In this document: positions 8,205 to 14,654 of the stretch, one piece after another | Numbering within the stretch: position 1 is the stretch's first letter | How the letters are laid out: each line of letters begins with the position of its first letter | Source of the DNA: Planctomycetia bacterium | Lineage (GTDB): Bacteria > Planctomycetota > Planctomycetia > Pirellulales > UBA1268 | Assembly: GCA_009919445.1 (NCBI GenBank) | Contig: RGBY01000033.1 | Span: forward strand, 1 to 15,133 | Length of the DNA: 15,133 nt | Direction of reading: 5' to 3' | Program-made: the position numbers and the translations under genes | Notes under the pieces: model-generated | Databases searched by the model: none | Told to the model about the DNA's origin: nothing | What the model saw: only the letters and a program-made list of their open reading frames with translations

Positions 8205-9344
8205 TCAGCCCCGCGCGGGGGCGGTTACTCTCCAGGCCAAGACGAGGAGGCTGCCGATCGTGATCACGGTGAGAGTGGCCGCGGGTGGGCCCCAGGAACG
8301 AATGCGCGGATCAATGCCGAAGATCGCTGCCTGCATCACGCCCAGAGCATGGTAGGGGGAAACCCAGGCCCAGCGGTCGTGGCTGATATCAATGCCGGCG
8401 GCCCGAGCGAGCCAGCGAAACTGACGCTGAAAGGCGGAAGGACGGGGTTCTGTCCGGCGGTGGAAATCTCGTGATGGGCGTTCAGTCGTGGCGTGACCAT
8501 CTGCCAGATCGGCGGCCGTGAGCTGTTCGACGGCGGCCTGTTCGGCCCGAATACGTGCCACCATGTCGGCAGTCGTGAGTGCCCCGTGGGCAATCGAGAG
8601 AGCGACCCAGGTCGCAAACCAGGCAAAACTGGCAATGCGACTTTCTGCCGTCAGGGATGAATAGGCCAATGCCAGCAACACCGTCGGGATCGCCAGGGCC
8701 AGGCTGGCCACGATGATGCGAAGTGGCAGGTCCCAGGTTTCCAGCGCGACCGACAGGCTCGGGCTGACCAAGACCCCCATCAACCAGAGCGCCAGTGCCG
8801 GTAGCATGGTGATTGCCAAGACCAGCAGGAGCAGAATGGTCGCCTTTCCGAGAATGTATTCACGGCGGCCAACCGGTCGGGTGAAGTAGACGAGCCAGGC
8901 TTTGGCACGGAGGTCACGTGAGATAAGGGTCGGGGCAACCAGTCCCACGACCGCCGCCAGCAGCAAGGCCTGGGGTGCCCGCATGAAGGCCAGCAGCAGC
9001 CGTGTCCAGACAAGCCGACGGGTTGATTCGACATCCACATCGGTCGGGTCACCGCCGAGGGCGTCAGCCAGCACGGTACCGAGCATGCCGACACCATCGA
9101 GGTTGCGACCGTGTTCGGCTGCTTCTCCCAGCGAACTCAGTCGCCCTTCATCAACGGCCTGCTCAAAGGCGAAAAAACTAGCGGCAAAAATCAGCGCCGG
9201 GCTCCAGGCGAAGAAGACCAGCCGGCGGAGCCAGCGGCTTTCCCAGGCCAGACGGATGCCGGTCACTGCAATGACCCAGACCGTCGCCGCCGGGCCACAG
9301 CGGTGGCTCTTCCAAGACCGGTAGCCGACATCATGCAGGGGCAT
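8205..9344 (-). CDS. ABC-2 type transporter permease
   Basis: A 379-residue membrane protein. The start is the ATG at 9344, because GGAGGA lies about five bases upstream, giving the best Shine-Dalgarno in the ABC operon. The frame stays open to 9527, but that extension would lie inside the preceding ATPase gene and has no membrane-protein character. About six hydrophobic helices are visible (near 41-60, 124-142, 168-192, 208-229, 238-255 and 354-372). Hydrophilic loops lie at 61-120 and 258-325. ISRDLRAKAW followed by FTRPVGRREYILGK (141-167) is the typical ABC-2 coupling region. The gene overlaps the upstream ATPase gene by 14 bases, which pairs the two. The substrate is unknown. Confidence 0.85.
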   Translation of the reverse strand: MPLHDVGYRSWKSHRCGPAATVWVIAVTGIRLAWESRWLRRLVFFAWSPALIFAASFFAFEQAVDEGRLSSLGEAAEHGRNLDGVGMLGTVLADALGGDPTDVDVESTRRLVWTRLLLAFMRAPQALLLAAVVGLVAPTLISRDLRAKAWLVYFTRPVGRREYILGKATILLLLVLAITMLPALALWLMGVLVSPSLSVALETWDLPLRIIVASLALAIPTVLLALAYSSLTAESRIASFAWFATWVALSIAHGALTTADMVARIRAEQAAVEQLTAADLADGHATTERPSRDFHRRTEPRPSAFQRQFRWLARAAGIDISHDRWAWVSPYHALGVMQAAIFGIDPRIRSWGPPAATLTVITIGSLLVLAWRVTAPARG

Positions 9345-10335
9345 TGATTCCTCCGGATTCAATGAGAACCTGATCAGGAGCGGCGGTTTCCTGGGCAGCC
9401 TGTCGGAGTGATTCGATGAAGACCTGTTCGAGTGGTCGACAGGCTGGGCCGAATGATCGAATGGCCACGCCCACCGAACTGGCAGCAGACCAGACCAGAC
9501 CAAGTTGATCAGGTTGCGGTGAGGCAAGTGCGATCAGTGGGCCAGTCTCACCAACCCGGACAGTCGCTGGCAGGCCCCGCGTGGAAAGGTCAGCAGCGAG
9601 GCGGTCGAGTGGGCCAGTGCCGGTAAGGTGATGCTCTGGGACAGGAGGGCGGGTGAGTTCAGCGATGGTGCCAGCAAGCCGGACGCGGCCTCGGGCCAGC
9701 ACGATGACGCGATCACAGATTGCCTGCACGTCGGGCAAGACATGTGTTGAAACAAAAATCGTCTTGCCGTGAGAGCGGGCGAGCGTGGTCAGCCGGCCCA
9801 GCATGGCCCGCCGTTCAATCGGATCGAGGCCGTTGGTCGGCTCATCAAGGATCACCATTGGGGGGTCATGGACGATGGCAGCAGCGAAAGAGACCTTCTG
9901 GCGGGTGCCGACAGAGAGGGTTTCCACCGGCCGGTATCGCTCTTGGCCGGCGTCGCACCAGTCGAGAACTTCGTGGGCCCGTCGGAGTGCCTCCGTGGCG
10001 GGCAGACCGGAGAGTCTCGCGGCGTACCGCACCATTTCGACCCCGGATAGGCCCGGGACGGAGCACTCATCTTCAGGCACCACACCGACCAGTTCCCGGA
10101 CCCGACGGGGACGGCGGTAGGGGTCATGGCCGAAGACCCGTGCCTTTCCTTCGGCGAGACGGACCAGGCCCAGAATCGACCGGACCAGTGTGCTTTTGCC
10201 GGCACCATTGGGGCCGACCAAGCCGGTAATGCCAGGGGTCACTTCCAGCGAGACGCCATCCAACACCGTCCGCCGTCCGTAGCGTTTGACCACATCGGTC
10301 AACTGCACGGGAATCGGGGCAACAGATGCGGTCAT
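9331..10335 (-). CDS. ABC transporter ATP-binding protein (first gene of the ABC operon)
   Basis: This 334-residue ATPase has Walker A GPNGAGKS (41-48), a PED segment at the Q-loop position (87-89), signature LSVGTRQ (140-146), Walker B MVILDEP (160-166), D-loop GLD (169-171) and switch His H198. About 110 C-terminal residues beyond the nucleotide-binding domain form the accessory domain common in ABC-2 exporters, including the PLEQVFIESL-type motif. It is the first gene of a six-gene block on the minus strand and lies 154 bases downstream of frr. I find no convincing promoter in that gap, so transcription may start at a non-sigma70-like site or continue from the translation cluster. It is paired with the permease whose start overlaps its end. 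Confidence 0.9.
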   Translation of the reverse strand: MTASVAPIPVQLTDVVKRYGRRTVLDGVSLEVTPGITGLVGPNGAGKSTLVRSILGLVRLAEGKARVFGHDPYRRPRRVRELVGVVPEDECSVPGLSGVEMVRYAARLSGLPATEALRRAHEVLDWCDAGQERYRPVETLSVGTRQKVSFAAAIVHDPPMVILDEPTNGLDPIERRAMLGRLTTLARSHGKTIFVSTHVLPDVQAICDRVIVLARGRVRLAGTIAELTRPPVPEHHLTGTGPLDRLAADLSTRGLPATVRVGETGPLIALASPQPDQLGLVWSAASSVGVAIRSFGPACRPLEQVFIESLRQAAQETAAPDQVLIESGGINAPA

Positions 10336-10395
10336 GGCGAGCGTGCCCCTTGGCTGGCTGGAATCAAAACAGTGGCTGGGATCGTCTTGCCTGCT

Positions 10396-10426
10396 CCGAC
10401 ACGATTGCCCACGGCCCTCGTGTCAG
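10396..10426 (-). other. Stem-loop between frr and the ABC operon
   Basis: As minus-strand RNA, CUGACACGA (from 10426) pairs with UCGUGUCGG (ending at 10396) around a 13-base loop: nine pairs including one G-U. On the plus strand that wobble becomes an A-C mismatch, so the fold is better on the strand that is transcribed through this gap. No U-tract follows, so it is not a standard intrinsic terminator. It could be an RNA processing or 3'-end stabilising structure. Confidence 0.35.
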
Positions 10427-10445
10427 GATGCGGTTTCGGTGGGAG

Positions 10446-10489
10446 CAGGCGGCTGTCGACGCCTGTGCTGCCGGGGTTCGTGCCAGGCG
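10446..10489 (-). other. Three complementary 6-mers after the frr stop (alternative hairpins)
   Basis: CGCCTG/CAGGCG arms occur at 10484-10489, 10460-10465 and 10446-10451, directly downstream of the frr stop codon. The middle arm can pair with either neighbour but not with both. One choice gives an 8-base loop and the other an 18-base loop. This resembles an attenuator-like arrangement, but the arms are short and there is no U-tract. Confidence 0.25.
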
Positions 10490-11050
10490 TTAGTCGTCCA
10501 TCACTTCGGATTCTTTGGCCTTGGCGAGGTCGCCAACCTGACTTTCGTACTTCTTGGTCAAGTCCTGCACGTCGTCTTTCGTGCTGGTGCAGTCATCCTC
10601 GGTCATTGTGCCCCCGCTCTTTTCACCATCAGCGGCCTTGTTGGCATCACGGCGAACATTGCGGATGGAAATACGGGCCTCTTCGGCGAGTTCTTTGATG
10701 CGGGAAGTCATCTTCTTCCGGACATCTGTTGAGAGGGCGGGAATCGTAATCCGGATGACACGGCCATCGCTTTGCGGGTTGAGCCCAAGGTCACTGGCCT
10801 GAATGGCCTTCTCAATATCTTTGATTGTGCTGGGATCAAACGGGCGGATGACGATCTGATTTGGCTCCGGTGCCCCGACGTTGGCCAATGATTTAATTGG
10901 CGTTGGCGAGCCATAGACCTCGGCTCGTAGCGAATCGACCAGACCAGGATTAGCCCGGCCCGTACGAATACCAGTCAGCGCGTTTCGGAAGACCTCGACG
11001 GCCTTCTCCATGCGTTCCTCGGCGTCGAGCAGAATCTCGTCAACCGCCAT
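10490..11050 (-). CDS. frr: Ribosome recycling factor
   Basis: This 186-residue protein is full length for the family (about 185). It acts after termination, with EF-G, to split the ribosome from mRNA. Family blocks seen are LTGIRTGRANPGLVDSL near residues 25-41, PFDPSTIKDIEKAI around 70-83, LGLNPQSDGRVIRI, and NVRRDAN near 130, which includes the conserved Arg of the long coiled-coil arm. The start ATG at 11050 is well supported by GGAGGTGA about five bases upstream, the strongest ribosome binding site in the window. It follows pyrH by 107 bases and closes the conserved rpsB-tsf-pyrH-frr order. Confidence 0.97.
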   Translation of the reverse strand: MAVDEILLDAEERMEKAVEVFRNALTGIRTGRANPGLVDSLRAEVYGSPTPIKSLANVGAPEPNQIVIRPFDPSTIKDIEKAIQASDLGLNPQSDGRVIRITIPALSTDVRKKMTSRIKELAEEARISIRNVRRDANKAADGEKSGGTMTEDDCTSTKDDVQDLTKKYESQVGDLAKAKESEVMDD

Positions 11051-11083
11051 CCTGTCACCTCCTCACCCCAAATCATTTCGCCA

Positions 11084-11101
11084 AACCGGTCACGGCCGGT
11101 T
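11084..11101 (-). other. Short hairpin in the pyrH-frr gap
   Basis: AACCGG (11084-11089) and CCGGTT (11096-11101) form a 6-bp GC-rich stem around a 6-base loop, about 35 bases upstream of the frr start and outside its Shine-Dalgarno. It may tune expression or processing between pyrH and frr. It could also be chance in GC-rich sequence. Confidence 0.25.
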
Positions 11102-11157
11102 CTGTTTCCGTTCGATTCTCACCCAGCCTCCGGTGCGAGGCAAGCCAATGTCCCCAC

Positions 11158-11907
11158 TCATTCAGGAGGGGACCGCCGGCTGGTAACCAGCGTGCCACAT
11201 TTTTCCCCTGCGACGGCCCGCTCAATGTTGCCGTCTTTGCGATAGTTGAAGACAAGGATCGGCATGTCGTGCTCCATGCACTGGGAAATGGCTGTGGCAT
11301 CCATGACCTGCAGATTCTGGTCCCGGACTTGTTGGAACGTCAGGTCGCGATAGAGCACCGCATGCGGATTCTTTTCCGGATCGTCTGAATAGACGCCATC
11401 GACCCTGGTTGCCTTCATCAGGATGTCGGCTTCCATTTCGAGGGCGCGTTGGGCGGCTGCTGTGTCAGTCGTCACAAATGGGCTGCCAGTGCCAGCGGCG
11501 AGGATCACAATCCGCCCCTTATCGAGATGATGACGGGCGCGTCGACGAATGTAGGGCTCGGCCACGCCGTCCATCTGGATGGCTGTCATGAGTCGGGTCT
11601 CAACCCCCAGCGACTCAATGGCATCTTGCAAAGCGAGGCCGTTCAGCACGGTGGCAAGCATGCCCATGTAGTGGGCCGTGGCCTCTTGTACGCCCGTGTT
11701 GCCCGCCGTGAACGACGCGCCACGCAGGATATTGCCTCCGCCGATGACCACCGCCAGTTGGACGCCACGACTTTTTGCCCGGACCGTCTGCTGGGCGATG
11801 TGAAGCACCTCTTCCATCGAGATGCCTCGCTCACCTGCTCGGGCGAAACTCTCGCCTGAGAGTTTGAGTAGCACGCGTCGGTAAGGCGTTCCTGTGGTGA
11901 TGGTCAT
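11158..11907 (-). CDS. pyrH: Uridylate kinase (UMP kinase)
   Basis: This 249-residue member of the amino acid kinase family phosphorylates UMP to UDP with ATP in pyrimidine nucleotide synthesis; the bacterial enzyme is typically a hexamer activated by GTP and inhibited by UTP. The sequence shows LLKLSGES (13-20), VVIGGGNILRG (53-63), the MGMLATVLNGLAL segment, AAGTGSPFVTTDTAA for nucleotide binding, and KATRVDGVYSDDPEKNP near residues 164-180. Its N-terminus is a few residues longer than in short homologues. The gene lies 29 bases after tsf, in the standard translation cluster. No good Shine-Dalgarno precedes the ATG, so it may depend on translational coupling with tsf. Confidence 0.97.
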   Translation of the reverse strand: MTITTGTPYRRVLLKLSGESFARAGERGISMEEVLHIAQQTVRAKSRGVQLAVVIGGGNILRGASFTAGNTGVQEATAHYMGMLATVLNGLALQDAIESLGVETRLMTAIQMDGVAEPYIRRRARHHLDKGRIVILAAGTGSPFVTTDTAAAQRALEMEADILMKATRVDGVYSDDPEKNPHAVLYRDLTFQQVRDQNLQVMDATAISQCMEHDMPILVFNYRKDGNIERAVAGEKCGTLVTSRRSPPE

Positions 11908-11936
11908 ATTCGTCGTACGAGATCAAGCGAGGTGGC

Positions 11937-12779
11937 TCAGCCACCCACTTTCCAGTTCTCCATGCGTTTGATGTCGAGGCCGGCGGCTTCGATAAGCTTG
12001 CCAACACGTTGCTTGTCGTCTTTGACGAACGGCTGTTCAAGCAAGACGCACTCACTAAAGAAGTTACGGAGTCGGCCCTCGATCATCTTCTGAATGATGT
12101 TCTCAGGCTTGCCTTCCTTGCGGGCTGCTTCGGTAAGGATCTCGCGCTCTTTCTCGACGGCGTCCTGGTCGAGGTCGTCCTTGCTGATGGCTTTCGGCGC
12201 CAGAGCGACAATATGCATGGCCACGTCCTTGGCCACTTCAGCCGCGTCTGGCCCAGTCACCTTGCCGGCAATTTCAACCAAGGCCGCCTTGGAGCCGTCG
12301 TGGTGGGCATAGCCGCCGCAGGGGGCATCAATGCGGCAGATCCGGGAAAGTTCAAAGACTTCCCGCATCCGATTGAAGAGGTCGTCTTTCAGTTCACCAA
12401 GGGTTTTCTCGGGGTGTTCCTGGCTCTTCTGGGCAAGCAGTTCATCGGCTGTTGCCGCCCCGGGGCCGAGGGCGAGTGTCTTGGCAAGATCGTTGGCGAG
12501 ATCCTTGAAGTCAGGGCTGCCGGCAACCGGGGCGCTTTCGCACTTTAGTTCAATGATGGTGCCAACGCCTTTTTCGAGATCGGTGTAGACAGCCAGTCGA
12601 CCCATTGAGGTTTCCCGATCGGCACGCAAGGCCTGGGTTTTGATGCCTTGCTTCCGCAGCCACTCAACGGCCTGTTCGGTGTCCCCGCCGCATTCGCTGA
12701 GGGCTTTCTTGCATTCCATCATGGGCAGGCCAGTTTTTTCACGCAGGGCCATGACTGCGGCGGCGGTGATTGCTGCCAT
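11937..12779 (-). CDS. tsf: Translation elongation factor Ts
   Basis: This 280-residue protein is the guanine nucleotide exchange factor for EF-Tu. The N-terminal UBA-like domain is clear (LREKTGLPMMECKKAL, 12-27, then WLRKQGIK). The core domains follow, with KDVAMHIVALAPKAIS in the dimer region and KEGKPENIIQKMIEGRL near the C-terminus. The usual TDFV motif, whose Asp and Phe insert into EF-Tu near the Mg2+ site, is absent: residues 80-86 read CESAPVA, so SAPV stands in its place. The rest of the protein looks normal, so this is probably a lineage variant rather than decay. AGAGGA about eight bases upstream supports the ATG at 12779. It follows rpsB by 170 bases, which contain a strong stem-loop. 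Confidence 0.97.
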   Translation of the reverse strand: MAAITAAAVMALREKTGLPMMECKKALSECGGDTEQAVEWLRKQGIKTQALRADRETSMGRLAVYTDLEKGVGTIIELKCESAPVAGSPDFKDLANDLAKTLALGPGAATADELLAQKSQEHPEKTLGELKDDLFNRMREVFELSRICRIDAPCGGYAHHDGSKAALVEIAGKVTGPDAAEVAKDVAMHIVALAPKAISKDDLDQDAVEKEREILTEAARKEGKPENIIQKMIEGRLRNFFSECVLLEQPFVKDDKQRVGKLIEAAGLDIKRMENWKVGG

Positions 12780-12890
12780 TGTCGAGTTCCTCTGTTTTTA
12801 TTGGGAAGTTATCGGGGAAAGCTGATTGGGGGATTGGTTTGGAGAGCCTGTGGGTCGAGCAGTCTGGCCCAATCGCAGGCAGCCGGCGCT

Positions 12891-12926
12891 GCCGTCAGGA
12901 TGCCCTAGGTTTGGCATCCTGACGGC
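12891..12926 (-). other. Perfect 14-bp stem-loop between rpsB and tsf
   Basis: GCCGTCAGGATGCC (12891-12904) and its exact reverse complement (12913-12926) flank the 8-base loop CTAGGTTT. It starts about 24 bases past the rpsB stop and ends about 110 bases before the tsf start. No U-tract follows on the minus strand, so it is not a classic terminator. Its position suits an attenuator, an RNase processing site or a 3'-end stabiliser that sets S2 against EF-Ts output. The rest of the gap shows no gene and no convincing promoter. Confidence 0.6.
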
Positions 12927-12949
12927 GGAGTCGCGCGGATAAGGGCAAA

Positions 12950-13750
12950 TCAAGCCTTGGCTGGCTTGGCTGATGGGGGGGCGACGTTCCCGCGGGCCCG
13001 GGGAGCAGGCTTGGCTCCCTTCGACTCGCCGTCACCACCCTCTGCCTGTGACTGATTGCTCGCCGCCAAGGTGGCCTTGCCCTCAAGAATGGCATCAGCC
13101 AAACGGGCAGCGACCAGTTCAATGGAACGGATGGAGTCGTCATTCCCAGGGATCGGCAGGTCAACCATATCGGGATCGCAGTCAGTGTCGATCAAGGCGA
13201 CCGTCGTGATGCCCATTTTGCGGGCCTCATTGATGGCGTTCTTTTCCTTTTTGGGGTCGAACACCACAAGGCACTCAGGGAGTCGGGAGAGGGTGCGAAT
13301 GCCACCGAGGTTGCGGAGCATCTTGCGATGTTCCCGCCGCAGGGACGACTGCATCTTCTTCGAATAGCTATGGAAGGCATCGGAGGGGAGTAGTTCCTCG
13401 AGCTCTTCCAGCCGCGCCAGTCGGTTTCGGATGGTGCGGAAGTTGGTCAGGGTGCCACCAAGCCAACGGTCACTGACGTAGGGCATGCCGCAACGGCTGG
13501 CCTCACGGGCAATTGCTTCCTGGCCCTGACGTTTGGTGCCAACAAACAGAATCAGGCTGCCTGTCTCAGCGACCTGTTTGAGATATTTTTTGCTGCGGAG
13601 CAGGCCGCGAATTGTCTCGCGGACATCGATGATATGAATGAGGTTCTTTCGGCCGAAGATGTAGGGCCGCATCTTCGGGTTCCAGCGGCTGGAGCGGTGG
13701 CCAAAATGCACGCCGGCTTCGATGAGTTCTTGGGCAAGAGCGGTCGACAC
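12950..13750 (-). CDS. rpsB: 30S ribosomal protein S2
   Basis: This 266-residue protein of the small ribosomal subunit binds at the head-body junction near S1. Family signatures are AGVHFGHRSSRWNPKM near the N-terminus (residues 12-27), LFVGTKRQGQEA, RWLGGTLTNFRTIRNR, GGIRTLSRLPECLVVFDP and PGNDDSIRSIELV. The start is the GTG at 13750, which places VHFGH at the normal distance from the N-terminus. Only a weak purine-rich segment precedes it. The last 40 residues or so (after ILEGKATL) are a low-complexity tail rich in Ala, Pro, Lys and Gly, not present in E. coli S2. It is the first gene of the rpsB-tsf-pyrH-frr cluster and is divergent from ilvN. Confidence 0.97.
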   Translation of the reverse strand: MSTALAQELIEAGVHFGHRSSRWNPKMRPYIFGRKNLIHIIDVRETIRGLLRSKKYLKQVAETGSLILFVGTKRQGQEAIAREASRCGMPYVSDRWLGGTLTNFRTIRNRLARLEELEELLPSDAFHSYSKKMQSSLRREHRKMLRNLGGIRTLSRLPECLVVFDPKKEKNAINEARKMGITTVALIDTDCDPDMVDLPIPGNDDSIRSIELVAARLADAILEGKATLAASNQSQAEGGDGESKGAKPAPRARGNVAPPSAKPAKA

Positions 13751-13853
13751 GTCGTTTTCTCACTTTCGGTTCTGTGTTGCGATACCCGTGCGCCAACCTT
13801 GGGCGACACGACTGCGGAACCACCTTTTCTGGCAGGCCCGACAAGTGTGGCTA

Positions 13854-13881
13854 AATATGGGGGTTTTTTCGGCTTTGTCAA
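13854..13881 (-). promoter_or_regulatory. Likely sigma70-type promoter of the rpsB cluster
   Basis: On the minus strand a perfect TTGACA (13881-13876) is followed after 16 bases by CATATT (13859-13854, four of six). An alternative -10, TATTTA, sits at 18 bases. The spacer contains a run of six A. Transcription would start near 13847 and leave a leader of about 95 bases before the rpsB GTG, long enough for the autogenous control known for S2 in other bacteria. Confidence 0.55.
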
Positions 13882-13932
13882 CGTGAACATGGTCTTGTTC
13901 GGGTTCAAGAGGCCGGTCCGGCACCGAGCCGC

Positions 13933-13962
13933 TTGAATTCGATCATCAACCGAAATTAGACT
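13933..13962 (+). promoter_or_regulatory. Weak candidate promoter for ilvN-ilvC
   Basis: TTGAAT (13933-13938) and TAGACT (13957-13962), 18 bases apart, each match four of six consensus bases and point towards ilvN. The 300-base divergent region 13751-14050 holds this, the rpsB promoter and no other gene. I see no leader peptide rich in Ile, Val or Leu codons and no T-box-like structure. Confidence 0.25.
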
Positions 13963-14050
13963 GCGAGGCTCGATCATTCAGACACCCTTCCAAATGAGAG
14001 GGTCAGCAGCCAGCAGGCCGGCAGGGCCAGCCCGGGCCCTGGCCATAGCT

Positions 14051-14557
14051 ATGCGACACGTTCTTTCTGCAACGGTTCAAAATGTTCCCGGTGTGCTGGC
14101 CCACGTTTCGGGGATGCTTGCCTCCCGGGGCTACAACATCGACAGTTTGGCTGTCGGTGAGACCGATGACCCCGGTTTTTCGCGGATGACCTTTGTTCTC
14201 CGTGGTGATGAACGGGTGCAGGAGCAGGTGCGACGGCAGTTGGAAAAGATCGTCACCGTGGTCAGCGTCGACGATATCAGTTCGCAAAATTATGTTGAAC
14301 GCGACCTTATGCTCATTAAGGTGGCCGCTCCGGCGGGCCCGGCCCGGTCAAACGTCAAGGAGTTGGCCGAGATTTTCCGGGGCCGTGTGGTCGATGTTGC
14401 CGCTGATAGCGTGATCGTCGAAATATCTGGCACTGAAAACAAGATTGAGGGTTTCATCGACCTAGTGCGGCCCCTCGGGATTCTCGAACTCGTGCGGACT
14501 GGCCGGATTGCCATGGTCCGCGGCAGTCGCCCGGAGAATGAAGCGTCGGCAGGCTAG
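14051..14557 (+). CDS. ilvN: Acetolactate synthase small (regulatory) subunit
   Basis: This 168-residue regulatory subunit (also called IlvH) of acetohydroxyacid synthase, the first common step of Val, Leu and Ile synthesis, stimulates the catalytic subunit and carries valine feedback inhibition. Residues 1-75 are an ACT domain starting MRHVLSATVQNVPGVL. N11, G14 and N29 match the valine-site positions of E. coli IlvH, so feedback control is probably kept. The C-terminal domain begins near VERDLMLIKV and includes EIFRGRVVDV. The ATG at 14051 matches the family N-terminus. An upstream in-frame ATG at 13994 would add 19 Ala/Arg/Pro-rich residues and is less likely. The catalytic subunit gene is not in the window. 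ilvC follows after 97 bases on the same strand. Confidence 0.95.
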   Translation: MRHVLSATVQNVPGVLAHVSGMLASRGYNIDSLAVGETDDPGFSRMTFVLRGDERVQEQVRRQLEKIVTVVSVDDISSQNYVERDLMLIKVAAPAGPARSNVKELAEIFRGRVVDVAADSVIVEISGTENKIEGFIDLVRPLGILELVRTGRIAMVRGSRPENEASAG

Positions 14558-14654
14558 AGCCTCTGGCCGCGATCATTTGGCGACGTATTCGTCACGCAAA
14601 GAACAGCAAAACAACCGATTTCCCTTTCCTCAACAGGTTCAGAAGGAGCCCCTC

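Noticed and set aside
8209..8220. CCCCGCGCGGGG palindrome near the end of the second permease gene
   Set aside because: It lies within the final codons, has no loop or T-tract and is explained by GC-rich Ala/Arg/Gly codons. I do not call it a terminator.
9345..9527. N-terminal extension of the permease at 8205-9344 up to an upstream start
   Set aside because: It lies inside the preceding ATPase gene, has no membrane or family character, and the ATG at 9344 has a strong GGAGGA ribosome binding site.
13994..14050. ATG giving a 19-residue N-terminal extension to ilvN
   Set aside because: The extension is Ala/Arg/Pro-rich with no family match, while the ATG at 14051 gives the standard MRHVLS-type N-terminus.
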